NCBI GenBank assembly: GCA_903813345.2
Contig: CAIIXF020000004.1
Coordinates: forward strand, 6,159,525 to 6,223,524
Direction of reading: 5' to 3'
DNA: 64,000 bases
Source: Owenia fusiformis
Taxonomy: Eukaryota > Annelida > Polychaeta > Sabellida > Oweniidae
Part shown: positions 12,310-26,134 of the stretch, in pieces
Position numbering within the stretch: the stretch's first letter is position 1
Layout: every line of letters starts with the position of its first letter
Position numbers and translations under genes: made by a program
Notes under the pieces: model-generated
The model's database searches: none
Told to the model about the DNA's origin: nothing
What the model saw: the letters and a program-made list of their open reading frames with translations, nothing else

Positions 12310-12830
12310 GCACTCATGATAGAGAACTGTTTAACTTTTGAGCGGCCATCTTGTTTTCAGGCAGCCATTTTGAATTTTTTACGATACATCTTGTCATCGT
12401 CATATCAGGAAAATTGCTCATCGGATTTTCTCTAAATTCGCACAGATAATAGAGGATATAAAGTTCTAGAGCTGATTAACTTTTGGGCGGCCATCTTGTT
12501 TTCTTGTGATCATTTTGAAGGTTTTCGATAAATCTTGTCATCGCCATTTCAGGAAAACCACTCATCGGATTTTCTCCAACTGTGCACACATGATAGAGAA
12601 TATTAAGTTCTAGACTTGAATAACTTCTGGGCGGCCATCTTGTTTTCTGGAGGCCATTTTGAAGGTTTTTGATAAATCTTGTTATTGCCATTTCAGGAAA
12701 ACCACTCATCGGATTTTCTCCGAAAGTGCACACATGAAAGAGGATATCATTGACAAGTTATAGAGCTGATTAACTTTTAGGCAGTCATATTGTTTTCTGG
12801 TTGCCATTTAGACGATTTTTGATGGTGTGA
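12310..12830. repeat. 145-bp degenerate tandem repeat, about 3.5 units
   Basis: GCGGCCATCTTGTTTTC recurs at 12342, 12487 and 12631, and as GCAGTCATATTGTTTTC at 12781 (spacings 145, 144 and 150). TCAGGAAAACCACTCATCGG and GCACACATGATAGAG are shared between units. The duplicated peptide in the minus ORF at 12476-12733 is an artefact of the repeat. Confidence 0.9.
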
Positions 12831-13329
12831 TCTCGTTCACGTCATGTGATGTACCCTGTTTAGATTAGAGCAAGCAAGCCCTATGTCATATTGAAAAATC
12901 AGTTTACTAACTATCGAAAATGGATACTAGTAATACTATCCAACGTGAATCTACATACTTGCTGAGACTCGATCAACTTGAGTTCTTCTGAAAAAATGAG
13001 GAATTCAGTAATGGTGTATTGACCTAACATTGGGATCATTGCCTATTGACCATGACTTAGCATCGGGATGCCATCAAGTATAAGATATAATCAATTTGAA
13101 TCTAGATTTGTTAAACTCTACAAACATAAAGATGCTTAGCTTTAACAAGTGTTCCATGGGGATAGATACAAAATCCTCATTATCCCAAATGTCCTAAGGC
13201 AGGGAACATTTTGTGAGGGTGTTGTGTAAAACATATATTGGCAACGTTTCCCAGGTCCATTTTAGTTTCATCAACAAGGCAATACATATTGATGAACATC
13301 ATCATCCTCCAAACGCAGGGGTCAATGTA
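12831..13329. other. Flank of the 13330 element
   Basis: The stretch immediately left of the element (about 13299-13312) carries CCTCCAAACGCA. Its inverse TGCGTTTGGAGG lies just right of the element (about 13910-13922), so an outer inverted repeat surrounds the TIR. Otherwise unassigned. Confidence 0.4.
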
Positions 13330-13878
13330 CTTAGGTGGTTCAAAAAGTTTTCCAAATGCTCCCTGAACCAGTTCATAAGTCTCTTGCAAAGTCTTGCCAT
13401 TTTGAACCATGCACTGTATCAGATTTCTATGCTTCCATTTCATCAATTTGGTTGGTGTGGAAACATCTGCCATTTTGAAAATTTTGGAAAAAAAATTCAA
13501 AATTTCCTCACTTTTCCATCCCAATTTTTCAACTGGGTTTTGGACAGTATACATCACAAAGGAACTTATCGTGTCACTTGTCTATTGTGATGTCACAGAG
13601 ACAATAAGAAAAATTGAAGAATTTGAAGAAAAATAGCCACCCAAAGACACTTACACCTGCTAATTGCCACTTTACAAAGAGTTTATTCAAGCAAGAAAAC
13701 TATTTGGAAAAACGTAATTTCGGGTTGAACATGGTACCCACCACTCTGGTAACCATAGCAACCATATCTCAAGAACCAATCAGAATATATAACACATAAG
13801 TGTACCAAGTTTCATTGCAAAAGTCCTATTTTCCTTGAAGTTATGGCATCAATTGCAAAACTTTTTGAACCACCTAAG
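13330..13878. mobile_element. 549-bp TA-flanked TIR element
   Basis: CTTAGGTGGTTCAAAAAGTTTTC at the left pairs with AAAACTTTTTGAACCACCTAAG at the right, with TA duplicated on both sides (13328-13329 and 13879-13880). This fits Tc1/mariner-type MITEs. The overlapping ORFs on both strands (13180-13636) have no recognisable transposase motif, although the 125-codon minus ORF could be a decayed relic. Confidence 0.8.
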
Positions 13879-13880
13879 TA

Positions 13881-16800
13881 TCGTCCACTCTGTTCCATTG
13901 TCTGGATCATGCGTTTGGAGGTTGGAAGACTGTATTGTACTGACTGATATGGTTGCAGATAAAAAAGCAGAGGCTATTTTTTTAGGGTGCTTTATACTGA
14001 ATCTAAAGAAAAGATTTCTCCATTGAGCCCTCGGTGTATTTTAAGCGTACAATGTTTCACGTGTCTCTTTAATCCATTGCATTTCAATGAACAGAACACG
14101 TACATCAATACCACAATTTCCGTCATATATGCGTTCGAAAAAAGGGTTTTGTGAGGGAAATATCCATCGACATATTATGAAGATATGGATTGTTCCAATG
14201 AATTATTCAAAAGAAAACGTTTCCGTGCAAGTGATATTTTGCGAGGGTGATATATTTTGTTTCATGAAATTTGCCAGTTCCACGGAGACTTATTTTTTAC
14301 TACATCTGAATCATTTACGGTTCATTTGGTAGCTGACAACTGTACACAATAGGCTCTGATTGTGTTGAATGGAATTACAAACGTAGGAAGCATAGATACA
14401 ATGATAACTTCTCTATTAGTCTTGCAAATATAGGTTTCCAGTTGGCATCGTTTATGTTTAAATCTTAATTTTCCTCAATGTCGGAGATTCATAAAAAAAA
14501 TTCGAATTTGTTAAACTATCCTAAAGAGGCTGAGCTTTAGCGTCAAGTGTTCCTAATTTTTTGGAGGGAAACGTTATGTGGGAACATATACACATTATTA
14601 CAGCAACATGAAAAGTATTGCTCTTGGCAGTGGTCAAGATTCAAGAATACATTTTGCCGCAAGCAAACAATTCGTTGTAGCTAAATCGCACTGTGTCACA
14701 AATATTCTTTGTAGAGTGCGATTTAGAGAAAATGTTAATCTTTCAAACCTAGTCAAATAAGCAATCAGAAGACCATAGTACTATAAGGACATGCTAAAAT
14801 GAAGTTGACATGCAGCAAAAAACTTATCTTGGAGTGCAGTTAATTGTAGTTGTTGCATGTCATATCAAAATAACCAATTATTATATGAACAAAGCGAGTT
14901 ATTCCCAAGCAAGCTAAGGTTAAGTTTTACCACAATAGTAAATTTTCCTTTACAAAATGTTGAATAATTTATTACTGGTTTTATGATCACAACACTTTAA
15001 ATGCCGCACATTTAATTATTAGCTAAACCACAAGAAATCCAAACTCGAAAATGATTGTGTCTTTATTTTACAGGTGTGCAATAATTTCTGAGAATCGGTC
15101 TCAGTGATAAAGGAATTGCGAATTCATGGTTAATTGTGTTCACAGCAAAAAGGCGAACGCACTTGAACCAACGAAGCGAAATCTAGAAGGTGGTAAATGA
15201 ACTAAAGGTCATCTTGTACTGATGTAAGGGTAACGATTTTTGGACCAAAACCGAAGATGGCCGAACGTCCAACCCTAACTCCTCAAGGAATTTGATTGGT
15301 CCTTGAAGCGTCTTCGGCCATCTTCGGCAATATTCGGCCATCTTCGTGATGTAAACATCTTCGGATCGCGTTTCATCGGTGCACGCTCCATTTTGTGAGG
15401 ATTTATTGCTTGTCAGAAAGTATGTCAAATTAAATTTTATAAGACATTATCAAGGTTGTTCAAAGATATTTGGATTCGCTTACATTTAGGAGGTAGTTTT
15501 AATATATGATTGTTGTCTTCGAGTTTATTTTTCATAAAAATCAACACAAAATATTAATTAATAGCAAGATGATACAGATTTTGAATTCTATAAACATTAA
15601 TCTTCTCTGTTTGAATATGAACCAACTTGTGTTTCAGCTAGCTATTCGCCAAAGGTACTGTTATTCACTCAACGGATTACGACTTAATCTCCTAATAAAA
15701 AAGCTTTATGTCATTTTTACTGTGGTCTATCAATTGGATAATCTCAGTGTATTATGAGAGACCTCTCCAGCCAATATACACGTGGCACCAATCATTTGAG
15801 AAATATATAAGGGGACGAATAGTCTAGCTGCAAAACTGTATACCCCGCGGATGCACTTCACCTTCTCAATACAACACAACATCATCGGGGAGGTAAGGTA
15901 CAAGGGGGGGGGGGGTAGTCTCGAGGTAAGGTTGGGGAAGATGGCTAATACAATGGAAACACTGAAAAGTAATCACAACTTAACAAAACGTTACCCAGCT
16001 AACATCCAAAATATTGATCTAAGATACTTATAGAATAATGTGTCCAGCCCAGTTGTCCACGTCCAGTGCCCCTATCTACACCAGGAAGCATATTGAAAAA
16101 TCATCCAGATCAGGAAATCGTTTGATAAGTGGTATCTGGAAGTTTGCGACGATTATACTCAAATGGACTTCGAAATTTTCAGTTACAAAAAATCAAAAAT
16201 GTAACTTGAAATTCATACGTATATCAAAGGTTAGGGCAATTGAAATATCAAAACACTAGATAGAACGACCATCCACTAGTCTCGAGCGTAACAATCTATT
16301 TTTTGATATTCGCAAAGCGGCTATTTAGACGTCATAACTCAGATTCGTATCAGGATAAAACAGACATAGTCTTCCGTTGGGTATCTATGGATTCTGTTAT
16401 GCAGCTTTGGAATTAGAACACCCCGGAAATTATTATTTCGAAACACGCACATCGTAACGGTCATTGCTCGACAGTATGACATCGTCAATTATCATCAGTG
16501 CAACTCGTACACTGGCGGATCCGACCATCCTAAGCCTAGTGCCTACATCCCTAATTTTGGCCCTGAATTTGCTTTTGAGCTATTTTCCCTAAACAGCCAT
16601 TAATTTAAGAAAGTTGTACCCTGAAATAGTTGTTTGTCACCTTTCTATTTTCAATTGTCAGATCCTAAACTACCATGTATGTACCTGTATTACAAGTTGA
16701 GATCGTTACTGTCTGATTAGGGCTAATTATCCCCAAAGTCTGATCCTTTATTTAATCATCCGACATTCCAAGTTATTTAGCACTAATTATCAAAGGCAAC

Positions 16801-17312
16801 ATGCAATGTTTTTATCTTAAACATTTTCCTGAGTTTTCGCTGTCATTATTACTTCTACTAAACTTAGCTAGGTTTCGATCAATGACATTACAAACGTTTG
16901 TTCTTTGCATTGGTTTTTAGATAATATAATTCAATATATACTGTACAATCCTCTAAAAAGATTTGCAACCATTGTTTTCATTGTATAGATTCTAAAAATC
17001 CGTTTTTGTTTGAATGCGGGAGTCTTCAAATGCAATATTTAGAAAATTTCCGAACATAATAAATAGGTTATATACGTGAATGGCCGCCGTACGGTCGCCG
17101 TTGAGCAAATGTGACTGAGGTTTAACGAATAAAAAGGTAGATGCTTATAAGTTGGTCAAAATGTCAGGCCTTGTAACCCCTTGCAATTTGTTACAGCTTA
17201 ATTTCATCCTTTTTAGTGTACTGTAAAACATCTTTTGCAATGAGTAAAATGAAATTAAGCACATGACGCAATAAACTGTGGGTGATACATGCACTCATAT
17301 TTCATATCTCAA
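13881..17312. other. Unassigned AT-rich DNA with hairpins
   Basis: Two notable structures. First, a 12-bp stem CTAAATCGCACT (14681-14692) with AGTGCGATTTAG (14715-14726). Second, the CCGAAGATGGCCGAA hairpin at 15251-15346, listed separately. A poly-G run sits at 15905-15916. I find no coding exon I can support. Confidence 0.4.
15251..15346. repeat. Nested hairpin with a repeated right arm
   Basis: CCGAAGATGGCCGAA (15251-15265) pairs perfectly with TTCGGCCATCTTCGG (15313-15327). A second partial right arm, TTCGGCCATCTTCG, follows at 15333-15346. Inside the loop TCAAGGA (15283-15289) pairs with TCCTTGA (15300-15306). The function is unknown. Confidence 0.85.
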
Positions 17313-17542
17313 CAAGAGGAGGGAAAATCCCATGATTCAATTGATGACATACGATTTCCTCCTTCGCCCAACTCCTTTTGTCGAAAACTTACCCTCCATC
17401 TTGGTTTTCAAAGTTTTCAAATTGACCTAGTTTTAAACCAATCAACGATCGACTCGCTAAACCAATCAGCGACGATGTCTCAATACAGATTTACATGATA
17501 AGCGTATGTCATCTTTGAACCCTGGGGTTTCTCCCCCTCTTT
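17313..17542. mobile_element. MITE, family 2, copy 2 (inverted relative to copy 1)
   Basis: Its reverse complement matches 11251-11637 through GGGGGAGAAACCCC, GGTTCAAAGATGACATACG, CTTATCATGTAAATCTGT and CGTCGCTGATTGG. The left end AAGAGGAGGGAAAATCCC is the imperfect inverse of the right end. It is shorter than copy 1 by an internal difference. Confidence 0.7.
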
Positions 17543-18289
17543 ATCTTAACCTTTGAATTTGGGCTCTACTCTCATTCAAAGTCTCGACAAAGACATTCGT
17601 ACTTTAAATCATCCACAATTTATTGAAGCCCGAGCTAAAACCATTTAACTTATTAATGTATTCTTGTTGTAAGTACATTTAAAATCCCAACATTAATGTA
17701 GCATGCATACAGAAAAAGTATGTAAGAATTTGTGTTCTAGCATCTTATACAACAACTTGTGATTTCTCACTTTCAATTTTCTTTCTCTCGATCATCTTTT
17801 GAAGAATTATGCTTGTAAATTGAGGAAGAAGACGTGCAGAATGAGGAGACGATGCGATGCTTTATCGCAATACTAGTTCATCGAGAAGATATACAACGCT
17901 GCTAATAAATTACAGGTTATTCCCAAATGTCAAGAAATCATGATAATATTTAGAGATATATTTTAGAAATGATGTTCGATTAATTCCCTATAGAACTTTC
18001 ACGCTGAAGGTTCGATCTTTTGCGGCACAGGGGAGTACTCCGGGTATTATATATTGAGATTCAGAGTTTTAATTTTACATTTTATATTTCTGACTTACCA
18101 ATACGAAGATGTGTTAAATTGACTATCTGTTGGAAAATCTACGTGCTGAAGAATTTGATTTCATTCAATTGCGCATTTAATGTCACTTTTAAAAACCAGA
18201 AAACGAGGCTTTGGAATTTCAGTCTGTAAAATGTGACGATTCTCTATAAACCGTGTTTTTAGAGATTCGGCCCACATAGCACAGAAAAA
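17543..18289. other. Unassigned AT-rich DNA
   Basis: Nothing supportable seen. Confidence 0.4.
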
Positions 18290-18290
18290 T

Positions 18291-18427
18291 CATGTCAAGA
18301 CAAGAAAGTCATGTTCAAAACGAAAGTCCTGTCAAGAAAAGAAAGTCATGTTAAAAACAGAAGTCATGTCAAGAAAAGAAAGTCATGTTAAAAACGGAAG
18401 TCATGTCAAGAAAAGAAAGTCAAGACG
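18291..18427. repeat. 37-bp minisatellite
   Basis: About 3.7 units of CATGTCAAGAAAAGAAAGT followed by CATGTTAAAAACGGAAGT. The first unit is slightly diverged (GTTCAAAACGAAAGTCCTG). Confidence 0.9.
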
Positions 18428-18764
18428 GTTCAAACAGAAGTCTACTTATTTTTATTACCAAGTTAAATAATTGCAAATATTAACCTTCTATGTGGCCTCT
18501 TAATTATACCATTTACTGTTCATTCCCTTTTAGTAAATACCACATTTCCCGTTTTAGTTCATTTACAGATCCCTGACAACTAGCCGATAAAACACTAACT
18601 ATTGCAATCGATCGATTGCAAATTTATCAAATTATAAGAGAGCGAAATAAATATAAAGTAACACAGAGCAGTATTTGCACACTTTTTTAATAGAAATTGC
18701 TCCTTTTTATAAAGCACAGAACTACATCAGAATATTATATTCAGAATTAAATAGATAATCAAAG

Positions 18765-18960
18765 GTGAACGCTGTTATCTATTTAGACATTGTTTCTTTT
18801 CACGTTAGATCATGGTTTTGAGCTATATGGGGTTTGTTTTTCTTTACTGGTATGCACTTAGAGTTTGCTTTTTCTTGCTAAGTTCCATTACAACTTTTGG
18901 TCATTTCCCTATGGCACTAGTGCTTATATATTTATTTCAGAGTATTTGCAGATAAGCAAA
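18765..18960 (+). repeat. Dispersed repeat family D, copy 1
   Basis: Ordered shared blocks are TTCTTTTCACGTTAGATCATGG, GTTTGTTTTTCTT, GAGTTTGC and ACTTTTGGTCATTTCCC. Diverged relatives lie at about 24510-24690 (minus), 25190-25290 (plus), 26935-27130 (plus) and, partially, 32430-32500 (plus). No termini are defined and it is non-coding. It could be an old SINE or MITE. Confidence 0.5.
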
Positions 18961-19065
18961 GAGCGATTATTGTAGATTGAACAGTCCACCGGATTTGAAA
19001 TACATTCCACCAAGTTTGAATCGAGGGCAAATGTCACAAAGACAAGTCACGCAATTGGTTCAATC

Positions 19066-19094
19066 ATGGGCTTTCAACATTCTTGAAAGCCCAT
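19066..19094. repeat. Perfect 12-bp hairpin
   Basis: ATGGGCTTTCAA (19066-19077) and TTGAAAGCCCAT (19083-19094) with a 5-nt loop. GGTTCAAT occurs on both sides (left GGTTCAATC, right GGTTCAATTTTGG). Confidence 0.85.
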
Positions 19095-19465
19095 GGTTCA
19101 ATTTTGGTTCACCAAACTATAGTCGACTCAATAACAAACGCGATCGGTCAGACGTAACATTCAATATTGAATAATTGATGTCTAGCTGATGTTTTGATTC
19201 GCTGAATAACCGAATTTGCAATTACTTCTAAGCACACTTATTCTTACTTACAATATTCTTGCAATATGTTTCCAATAAATGCATTTGATTCTTGTTCAAA
19301 TACACCCTTTTTTCGAAATATTTGACACATGTCGGTATAAAATGGATACTCTGACTGTATAATCACTTATTCACTCTCTTGAAATGTACATATACCATGT
19401 CGTTCTAAGAAATAATAGCACATTGCCTTTTCAGTTATGTTAGTGCTGTTGTGTTGTCTAGTTTA

Positions 19466-19528
19466 TTTTGTGTTCTGTAGCCTATTGTAGCCTATTTTGT
19501 GTTCTGTAGCCTATTGTAGCCTATTTTG
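19466..19528. repeat. Short 29-bp tandem repeat
   Basis: About two copies of CTATTTTGTGTTCTGTAGC plus CTATTGTAGC. This is a small microduplication with no coding meaning. Confidence 0.8.
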
Positions 19529-22500
19529 TGTTCCGATAACCGATATACAGGATGGCCATAAAGTGTTTGTAAAATTACAATACAAAGTCTGTGCCACTTT
19601 TGGCAAGTATTATCTCAGTCTACAACTAATGAGCCAAATTCACTGGAAATTTGTACAAAATTTGTACAAAATATTATCAGAAAGTTGTAAAAATATCAAA
19701 AACAACCGATATACTATCCCTTGGCATATTTGAAGTCATAGCATGACACTTGGTAGAAATAAAGTTCATATACTTACAACAAATATCAAAAAGAGTTTAT
19801 AACCAACATATTTCAAACATGGTTGCTACGGCAACCTGACGCACCCTCTTATTTTGAGGAAAAATACCATTTATCTATCTTAAAGAGAACGCCTTTTCTT
19901 TTACTTTAAGTTCAATTATATTTACCATACTGTCGGTTTTGGAGTAGAACTCGAGTAGAATATGTGAAGAGTTCTTTGTAATAATTATTTTAGTGATGAT
20001 TTCCAATATTCAATTGAATAGGCAATTGAAATAATATTGTAGTTTAAAATCAGGAGTGTTTATACTAGGTTTCGACCAATTTTGATGAAAATTCCAAATA
20101 TTTTTGGAAATAGAGAATCCATTACGACATTTTTATTGATGACACCTTGCAAATTACCAGCTTTTTTAGAATGCCAGCCTTTGACTCTGAACACAACAGA
20201 ATAACAGAAAATTCTCACTTGAACTGGACACTTTTCAATTTTCAAAAATTTGCGGCGAATTTAATACCTTATTTGTAAGATTATAATGAGGTAACACCAT
20301 ATACTTACGATAATAAAGTGGAATATTATTGGAAAGCCTATGGTTCAGAACGATAGAATGAACAAAAAATATTTTAAAACTATGTTTACCAGATATTTAG
20401 AAATCCCCAAAGGAGCCCACTAGCTCACTGAATAGGATTTCTCCGATTATTTTCATTATTTCCGCTATAGATTGGTTTATAATGGTCTAAACTTACACAC
20501 CATGATTTTAATTTAATTATAGAACATATTTTATCATGTAAAAGTCGTGTAAATGATGGAAAATAAGGAAGTTTGCTTGAAGAAAACATCAAGAAGTTAC
20601 CATGGTTACGACATTCACTTGACCTTGATACTTAGAGTGAAAGACTTCCTGGTTGAAAATCGAAATATAACATTTAATTTGAGCACTTCTTGTGATCATT
20701 TTGGACAATTTTGTGGGAAGTTTAGTAAAATATGATGTGAAGGATAAAATATAGTGTGCAAGATGGAGTAGGGGTCGCTAGGGAAAGCAAGGGGGGCTAA
20801 ATAGGTAAGCTGACATGACAAGATATAATTTTTGGTAATGCACTTTCGCTTTTATTTCAGCAGTGAAGAAAACGAGATCGTTATCGCTATAATATCGACC
20901 TCACTTGTACATGAGATGTGATACATAGTTATATTTATCTCTAATAATTAATCAGGCACTTGAATTAAGAGATAATTTGGCAAAATTGACCTTGCTGAGC
21001 AGCTTTAAATTAACTTTGTAAGAAGCTTTAGAAGTATTGTATCATTATAACTTATCGGCAAGTCAGCTGTAATGAGTATGGTGGTTTCTTCTTCCGGATC
21101 TTGTGTCCCGATAGAGAAAGATGAGATACTGGAAAATCCCAGAACATTAAACAAACATTAATTACACTGTTCCTTGTCAGTTGTGATTTGATAGAACAAC
21201 AACAAAAGCTCACCAAAATTAATTTAAATGTCTGGACTTAGCTGTAATTACCAATAATGACAATGACATATAATGTGGGATATTTCTAATGATGTGACTT
21301 GTATTTCCTGAACAATTCAGTAAATCCGTTAGAATGTCGTCTCTAGAGTTTCAGGCTAGAAACAGGATAAAATCATTGCTAATTTCCAAAATGTTCTCAC
21401 AATTTTATTTAGAAACATTGCTTTCTCCAAAGCATAATATCATGAATCTAATAACAAATATACAATTAGTTTCTTTTGTTCACCAAGAGGCATAAAGATT
21501 TATTGGAAAGGTCTATTCATTCGCTCCTTGTGTCATTCACTTCTCTTGAATAATTCTAAACCATACTTGGTAATATATTTCCCTCAGTTTTCCCTCTAAG
21601 GAATTTGAAATCCAGAATTGATTGCAGTAAGCATGACTTTACTTATTTATGATGTTATATGGATGATATAGTCCAGGCGATTTATATTCTAAATTGTTAC
21701 GTTTTTGAATGAACACAAACGATTGTTTATGGTTAGGGTATAACTGTTCTTAGTGGTTTATGGTGTGGATAAACTATTAATTGTTGTACATGTATATAAA
21801 GATGAAGGTGTCAAAGCCTATACAGTATATATATTACTGGCTTTTGGTATTGCATCTTTGAATATTGTTCCCGATCCCAAATCCAACCCCTGACATATAA
21901 AATATTTTCCATCTGATTCCGAGTTTGGGTTTTCAGGTTCAAATATCAAAGAAACGTTTTTTCATTAATAAGTTTTATCTGTATTTCCATTATTCCCAAA
22001 CAGTGGAGCTGCTTACAAAATGTGTATTTACGAAAACAAAATAAGCTAATTGTAATTAGAACAATAAAGAATGAGATCATTGTTAGTTTGATCCAACTCG
22101 ACAAATTCACACGAGGCGATTTGTAATCATAAAACGAATAGCACTAATGCCAAAACCCATTTCCGGGTGGAATACATAAATCATTATCCTTATAGAATTT
22201 ACGACATTCGTTTAACGACTTCTATCGTCCATTGGTCCCAATGGGCTAGTATACATGCCTTTCGTTCCCATGTTGATCGTGTTTGTTATTTGTACGTATT
22301 TGATTCATATTTCCATTTAGCTCTTCGCTCTAAGATGTGACTCCCGAGTCGGATAGACTAGATAGACTGATGATAAAATGTAATCCCAGGAGTCCAAGAA
22401 GTGACGGATATATTGGAAACTGATGGATGCAAGAAACGTATACAAAATATCCGGGTTCCCGTAAGGAATCACCGCCTAAAATTGTGTACCTCTTCTTTTT

Positions 22501-23477
22501 ATTCCTTTATTTATTCATAGAAAAACATTTGGAAATTAAAAAAACATTTGAAATTGGATGGTCTATGATTATTTAATGTATCAATCGATCAATTCTAATA
22601 AAATAAAACTGAAATCACTATTTTGCAGGAACCGCATTAACAACAATGTTTTGGAAATTTAATCCAAAATAGGACACATTTTGGTACCAACGTGACCGGT
22701 GGTCGGTTAAGTAAAGTAAAGCAAAATTATGATAAGCCAAAGTCAGAAGCGCGAAATTGAGATTTCAAGTACTCCCCGTCAAATATAAATATATCAAGTT
22801 TTTTAAGTCAATCATGTTTCTTGCAATGCCAACAGTTATTTTAAAAATAATCCCACAATTTTTCATGCAAAATGCTAAACTACCGTAGCCCGATTTGATC
22901 TACTTTCGACATTACTACACCTTCTTTGAAATTCATCAGGAGAGTGCGTTGGAATGTCCAATGGTTTTATAACCATTTTCATTCTCTTCAAATCCCGAAC
23001 TTTGAATGTCATAATTAATGTCATGATGTCACGTTATCAGGTGTACTGATAAACTGCAGAACATGACATTTGACGGGGAAGTTCTTTCGGCAAGTGTCAC
23101 TGATTATTGATAGGTGATTCTGTAAAACGAGATTATAACAAGTTAATATACGTCTTAGCTTGCTGTTGAGACTGAATTGAACTCTCACAGGAAATTAATT
23201 TTCAACATCTTAGAATCAATAACTTACCTGGGCTAAATACATACAGGGGTGTACCCAGATTTAAAAATAGGCGACGCAACTCTATTAGGTGTAGTGAGGT
23301 TAATTTAGGCTAAATTGGATACTTCTACCATTGATATGAATATACCTTTGAAGAATGTTGGCAAGGGGGTTGCCTTTCCTCTTGTCTGACTAGCAATTCA
23401 TGATATGAAAAATCTTCTGAGTGAACATCGTGCATTCTAAATGATGATCCCAAGTTTATGCTTATGTTCAAGCCCTC
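19529..23477. other. Unassigned AT-rich DNA
   Basis: I see no supportable exon. TACAGGATGG at 19550 resembles the left end of the TA-flanked elements, but no partner end was found. The cation-rich short ORFs at 20060 and 20553 have no motifs. Confidence 0.4.
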
Positions 23478-23830
23478 CCCCAATTCATGCAATTGCAAAT
23501 TTTCCAAGAGTAAAAAAGCCTTTTCCCGATTCATGCAATTACAAATCCTCTAAGAATACATCCATTCAAAAAAGCCTTTTCCCGATTCATGCAATTGCAA
23601 ATCCTCTAGGAGTACATCGAGTAAAAAGTATTTTCCCGATTCATGCAATTACAAATTCTCTAAGACTACATCCAGTAAAAAAGCCTTTTCCCGATTTATG
23701 CAATTGCAAATCTTCTAAGAGTACATCCGGTTAAAAAACGTTTGCTTAAGTAAGAAGAAAACTTAGAATTTTTTAAGCCCTTCCCCAAACATTGTAATTA
23801 CAAATCTTCTAAGAGTACATCCAGTAAGAA
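23478..23830. repeat. 55-bp minisatellite
   Basis: CCCGATTCATGCAATT recurs at 23525, 23581, 23635 and 23690 (spacings 54-56). Each is followed by ACAAATCCTCTAAGAGTACATC-like sequence and an AAAAAGCCTTTT block. A diverged unit leads at 23480 and another trails at 23783-23826. The 97-codon ORF at 23441-23734 only reads through the array. Confidence 0.92.
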
Positions 23831-26097
23831 GGAGACACATTTTCAGCATTCTAAATGATGATCAAAAGTATATTCAGGGGTCTTATCGATAGAAAAATTA
23901 GAACACAAATCATAACTTCTCTGACAATCTCTATGAATATATTTGGTGAACAAGTTAAGTGTATGAATAATTATTGGAGGTATTAAACAGTTTAAGGACA
24001 GTTAAAGGAATGAACTCATTTGATATAGCTAGTAAATATTGTAATTTCCATGCAATCTCGTTTGGGATTAAATAAACTACTTTTAACCCAGATCGAGAAC
24101 TAGTTCGAACGCTTAGAAATGTAGTTAAATGTGACGTCATAATAAAATGAATAAATCCTAGAAAACCCGGTGAAAAGTATTAAAAGCTTAATTCACCTGA
24201 CAAATCTACGCTCTATTAGAATATGTAGATATTTATTGCAGAGAGATATATCAATTGCTTGTATATACTAAAGTCTTTATTAGATATGTCGTGTTTACAC
24301 AATGATATCAAATTTACCTAGCTGCTCTTGCATAAGTGTAACATTATACACTGCTCATGCATCTAAAATAGCATGATAAAATCAAACAATTTTCTTATAA
24401 ACCTATTGTAAATAAGCTGCGGTAATTCGAAAATAATATAAATTATTTCATTATGCAGTGATTGGAGATATTATGTAATTGTAATACTGTAACATTGGAA
24501 CAGTTACAAGTGAATATCTAGGTATAATTGCCAAAGGGAAATGATCAAAAGTTGTAATGGAACCTAACATAACAAGACAAAGGCAAACTCTAAATGTATA
24601 CCAGTCGACCAGCCGTAAGAAAAATAAATCACATTGACATCCTAAAACCATAATCTAACGTGAAATGAAATGTCCAATACCCCTTTCCAACTTTAAACAA
24701 GAACCTGAATCACAAACCAAGACCAGAACACCAAGGGACGTTTCCCTCATAATGAAGTCATTGCAATACATGTTGATGAAAATATAGAAGTAGCCAATAC
24801 TCATAACATCAAAAATAGTTGAAGATACAAGTACTTATAGAACATCCAGTCTTAAAATGATGTGGGATAGACAGAATCCAGTCTCAAAGTCAAAAGGCGT
24901 TTCAAATGGGCAACATCCATTTCATTTATTCATTCAATAACCCAAAATAGTATATATAGAGTGTCAAAAACAGGTAGCATTCTTTCATGGTAAAGTTCTA
25001 AACAGTAGTCCGAGGGTATGATCGAATAACAAAATGGTGTATCTTTATAACAAACATTGTTAAAATGAAATCTTACTGACCCAGTTTGGTTGCTTTTCAT
25101 AAATGGTGACCGAAATGTACATTGTATGGTGTTGCAGTCTTGGATTGTGAGAATGATACTTGGATGCTGGCGATGGGGTATAAGACATTGCTTCTGTTTC
25201 ACGTTAAATTACAATTTGGGAATGTTTGGGTTTGTTTTCTTTACGACCTAGATATATCACTTTTTGGTCATTTCCTTTTCATTGTACGTGTGAATACAAA
25301 CTGTAGTTCAGTTTCATGTCACACATGAAAATCAAGAATCAAGTTCTCTCTTTAAAATGATATATGAGACAATATGTATATTTACCTAGCTTTTACTGAA
25401 GAGTCGAATCCTATTAGTGTTTTCCAGTACAATATTTAGGAAATAGGGACATAATGTAAACTGACACAGCGAGGGTATATTTACAGTTCCTTAAATCACA
25501 ATGATAGAATGTTATCATGTCAAACGTAAATTTGAACGCACATTTGGGCTATTTGTCGTAATTTAGTACATTTTATATTGCCATATTGAGAGCTCAAATG
25601 ACCATAACAAGTAGCCAGGCATGTATAGGACACTTGGAACAAAGGCTTATCAGCAAAAGAAAAACCTGGGAGCCGGATAACCATATAACATAAGCCTAGA
25701 TTGTAGGAGAATGGAACAAGGGTAAACTTATAAAGACACATCTTGCAAGATAAATCAGTCTCAAACATGTCAAAAAACATGTGAGAAAACCTTGAGCCCG
25801 GAAAGCTCGGATCATGGTAGACTTATCCTAGCCTAGCATGCAGGGAAACGTCGACCTAATCACTACTTTAGAATTCAAGAAGGGAAGGGGCACTGAGGAC
25901 ATACCTATACTATATTCAACTGGTCTCGCCGAAATAGTCCTCAAGCGAAAGTTGGTTGGGTTTTCTTTGGTATAAAGAAACGCAGGAGTCAAAAAATAAA
26001 TTATGTAGTTTTCTTGGTGTTTTATGAAAATTACCATGTTCAACTATAGAAGATAATTCTTTCGATCCAAAGCCGTGGTTCTCGTTAGTTATATTCT
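23831..26097. other. Unassigned DNA with two family D repeat copies
   Basis: Family D relatives at about 24510-24690 (minus: GGGAAATGATCAAAAGTTG, GGCAAACTCTAAATG) and 25190-25290 (plus: GTTTGGGTTTGTTTTCTTTA, CTTTTTGGTCATTTCC). No supportable exons. Confidence 0.4.
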
Positions 26098-26134
26098 TTA
26101 AATTGGTCTTTCCCCTTTTAGCAATTGCACATAC

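Noticed and set aside
12476-12733. Duplicated-peptide ORF (minus)
   Set aside because: The peptide duplication equals the 145-bp DNA repeat, the frame shifts between units, and there is no motif.
13180-13590. Pair of 125-codon ORFs on opposite strands
   Set aside because: They lie across a MITE and its flank. A decayed transposase is possible, but no catalytic motif is visible.
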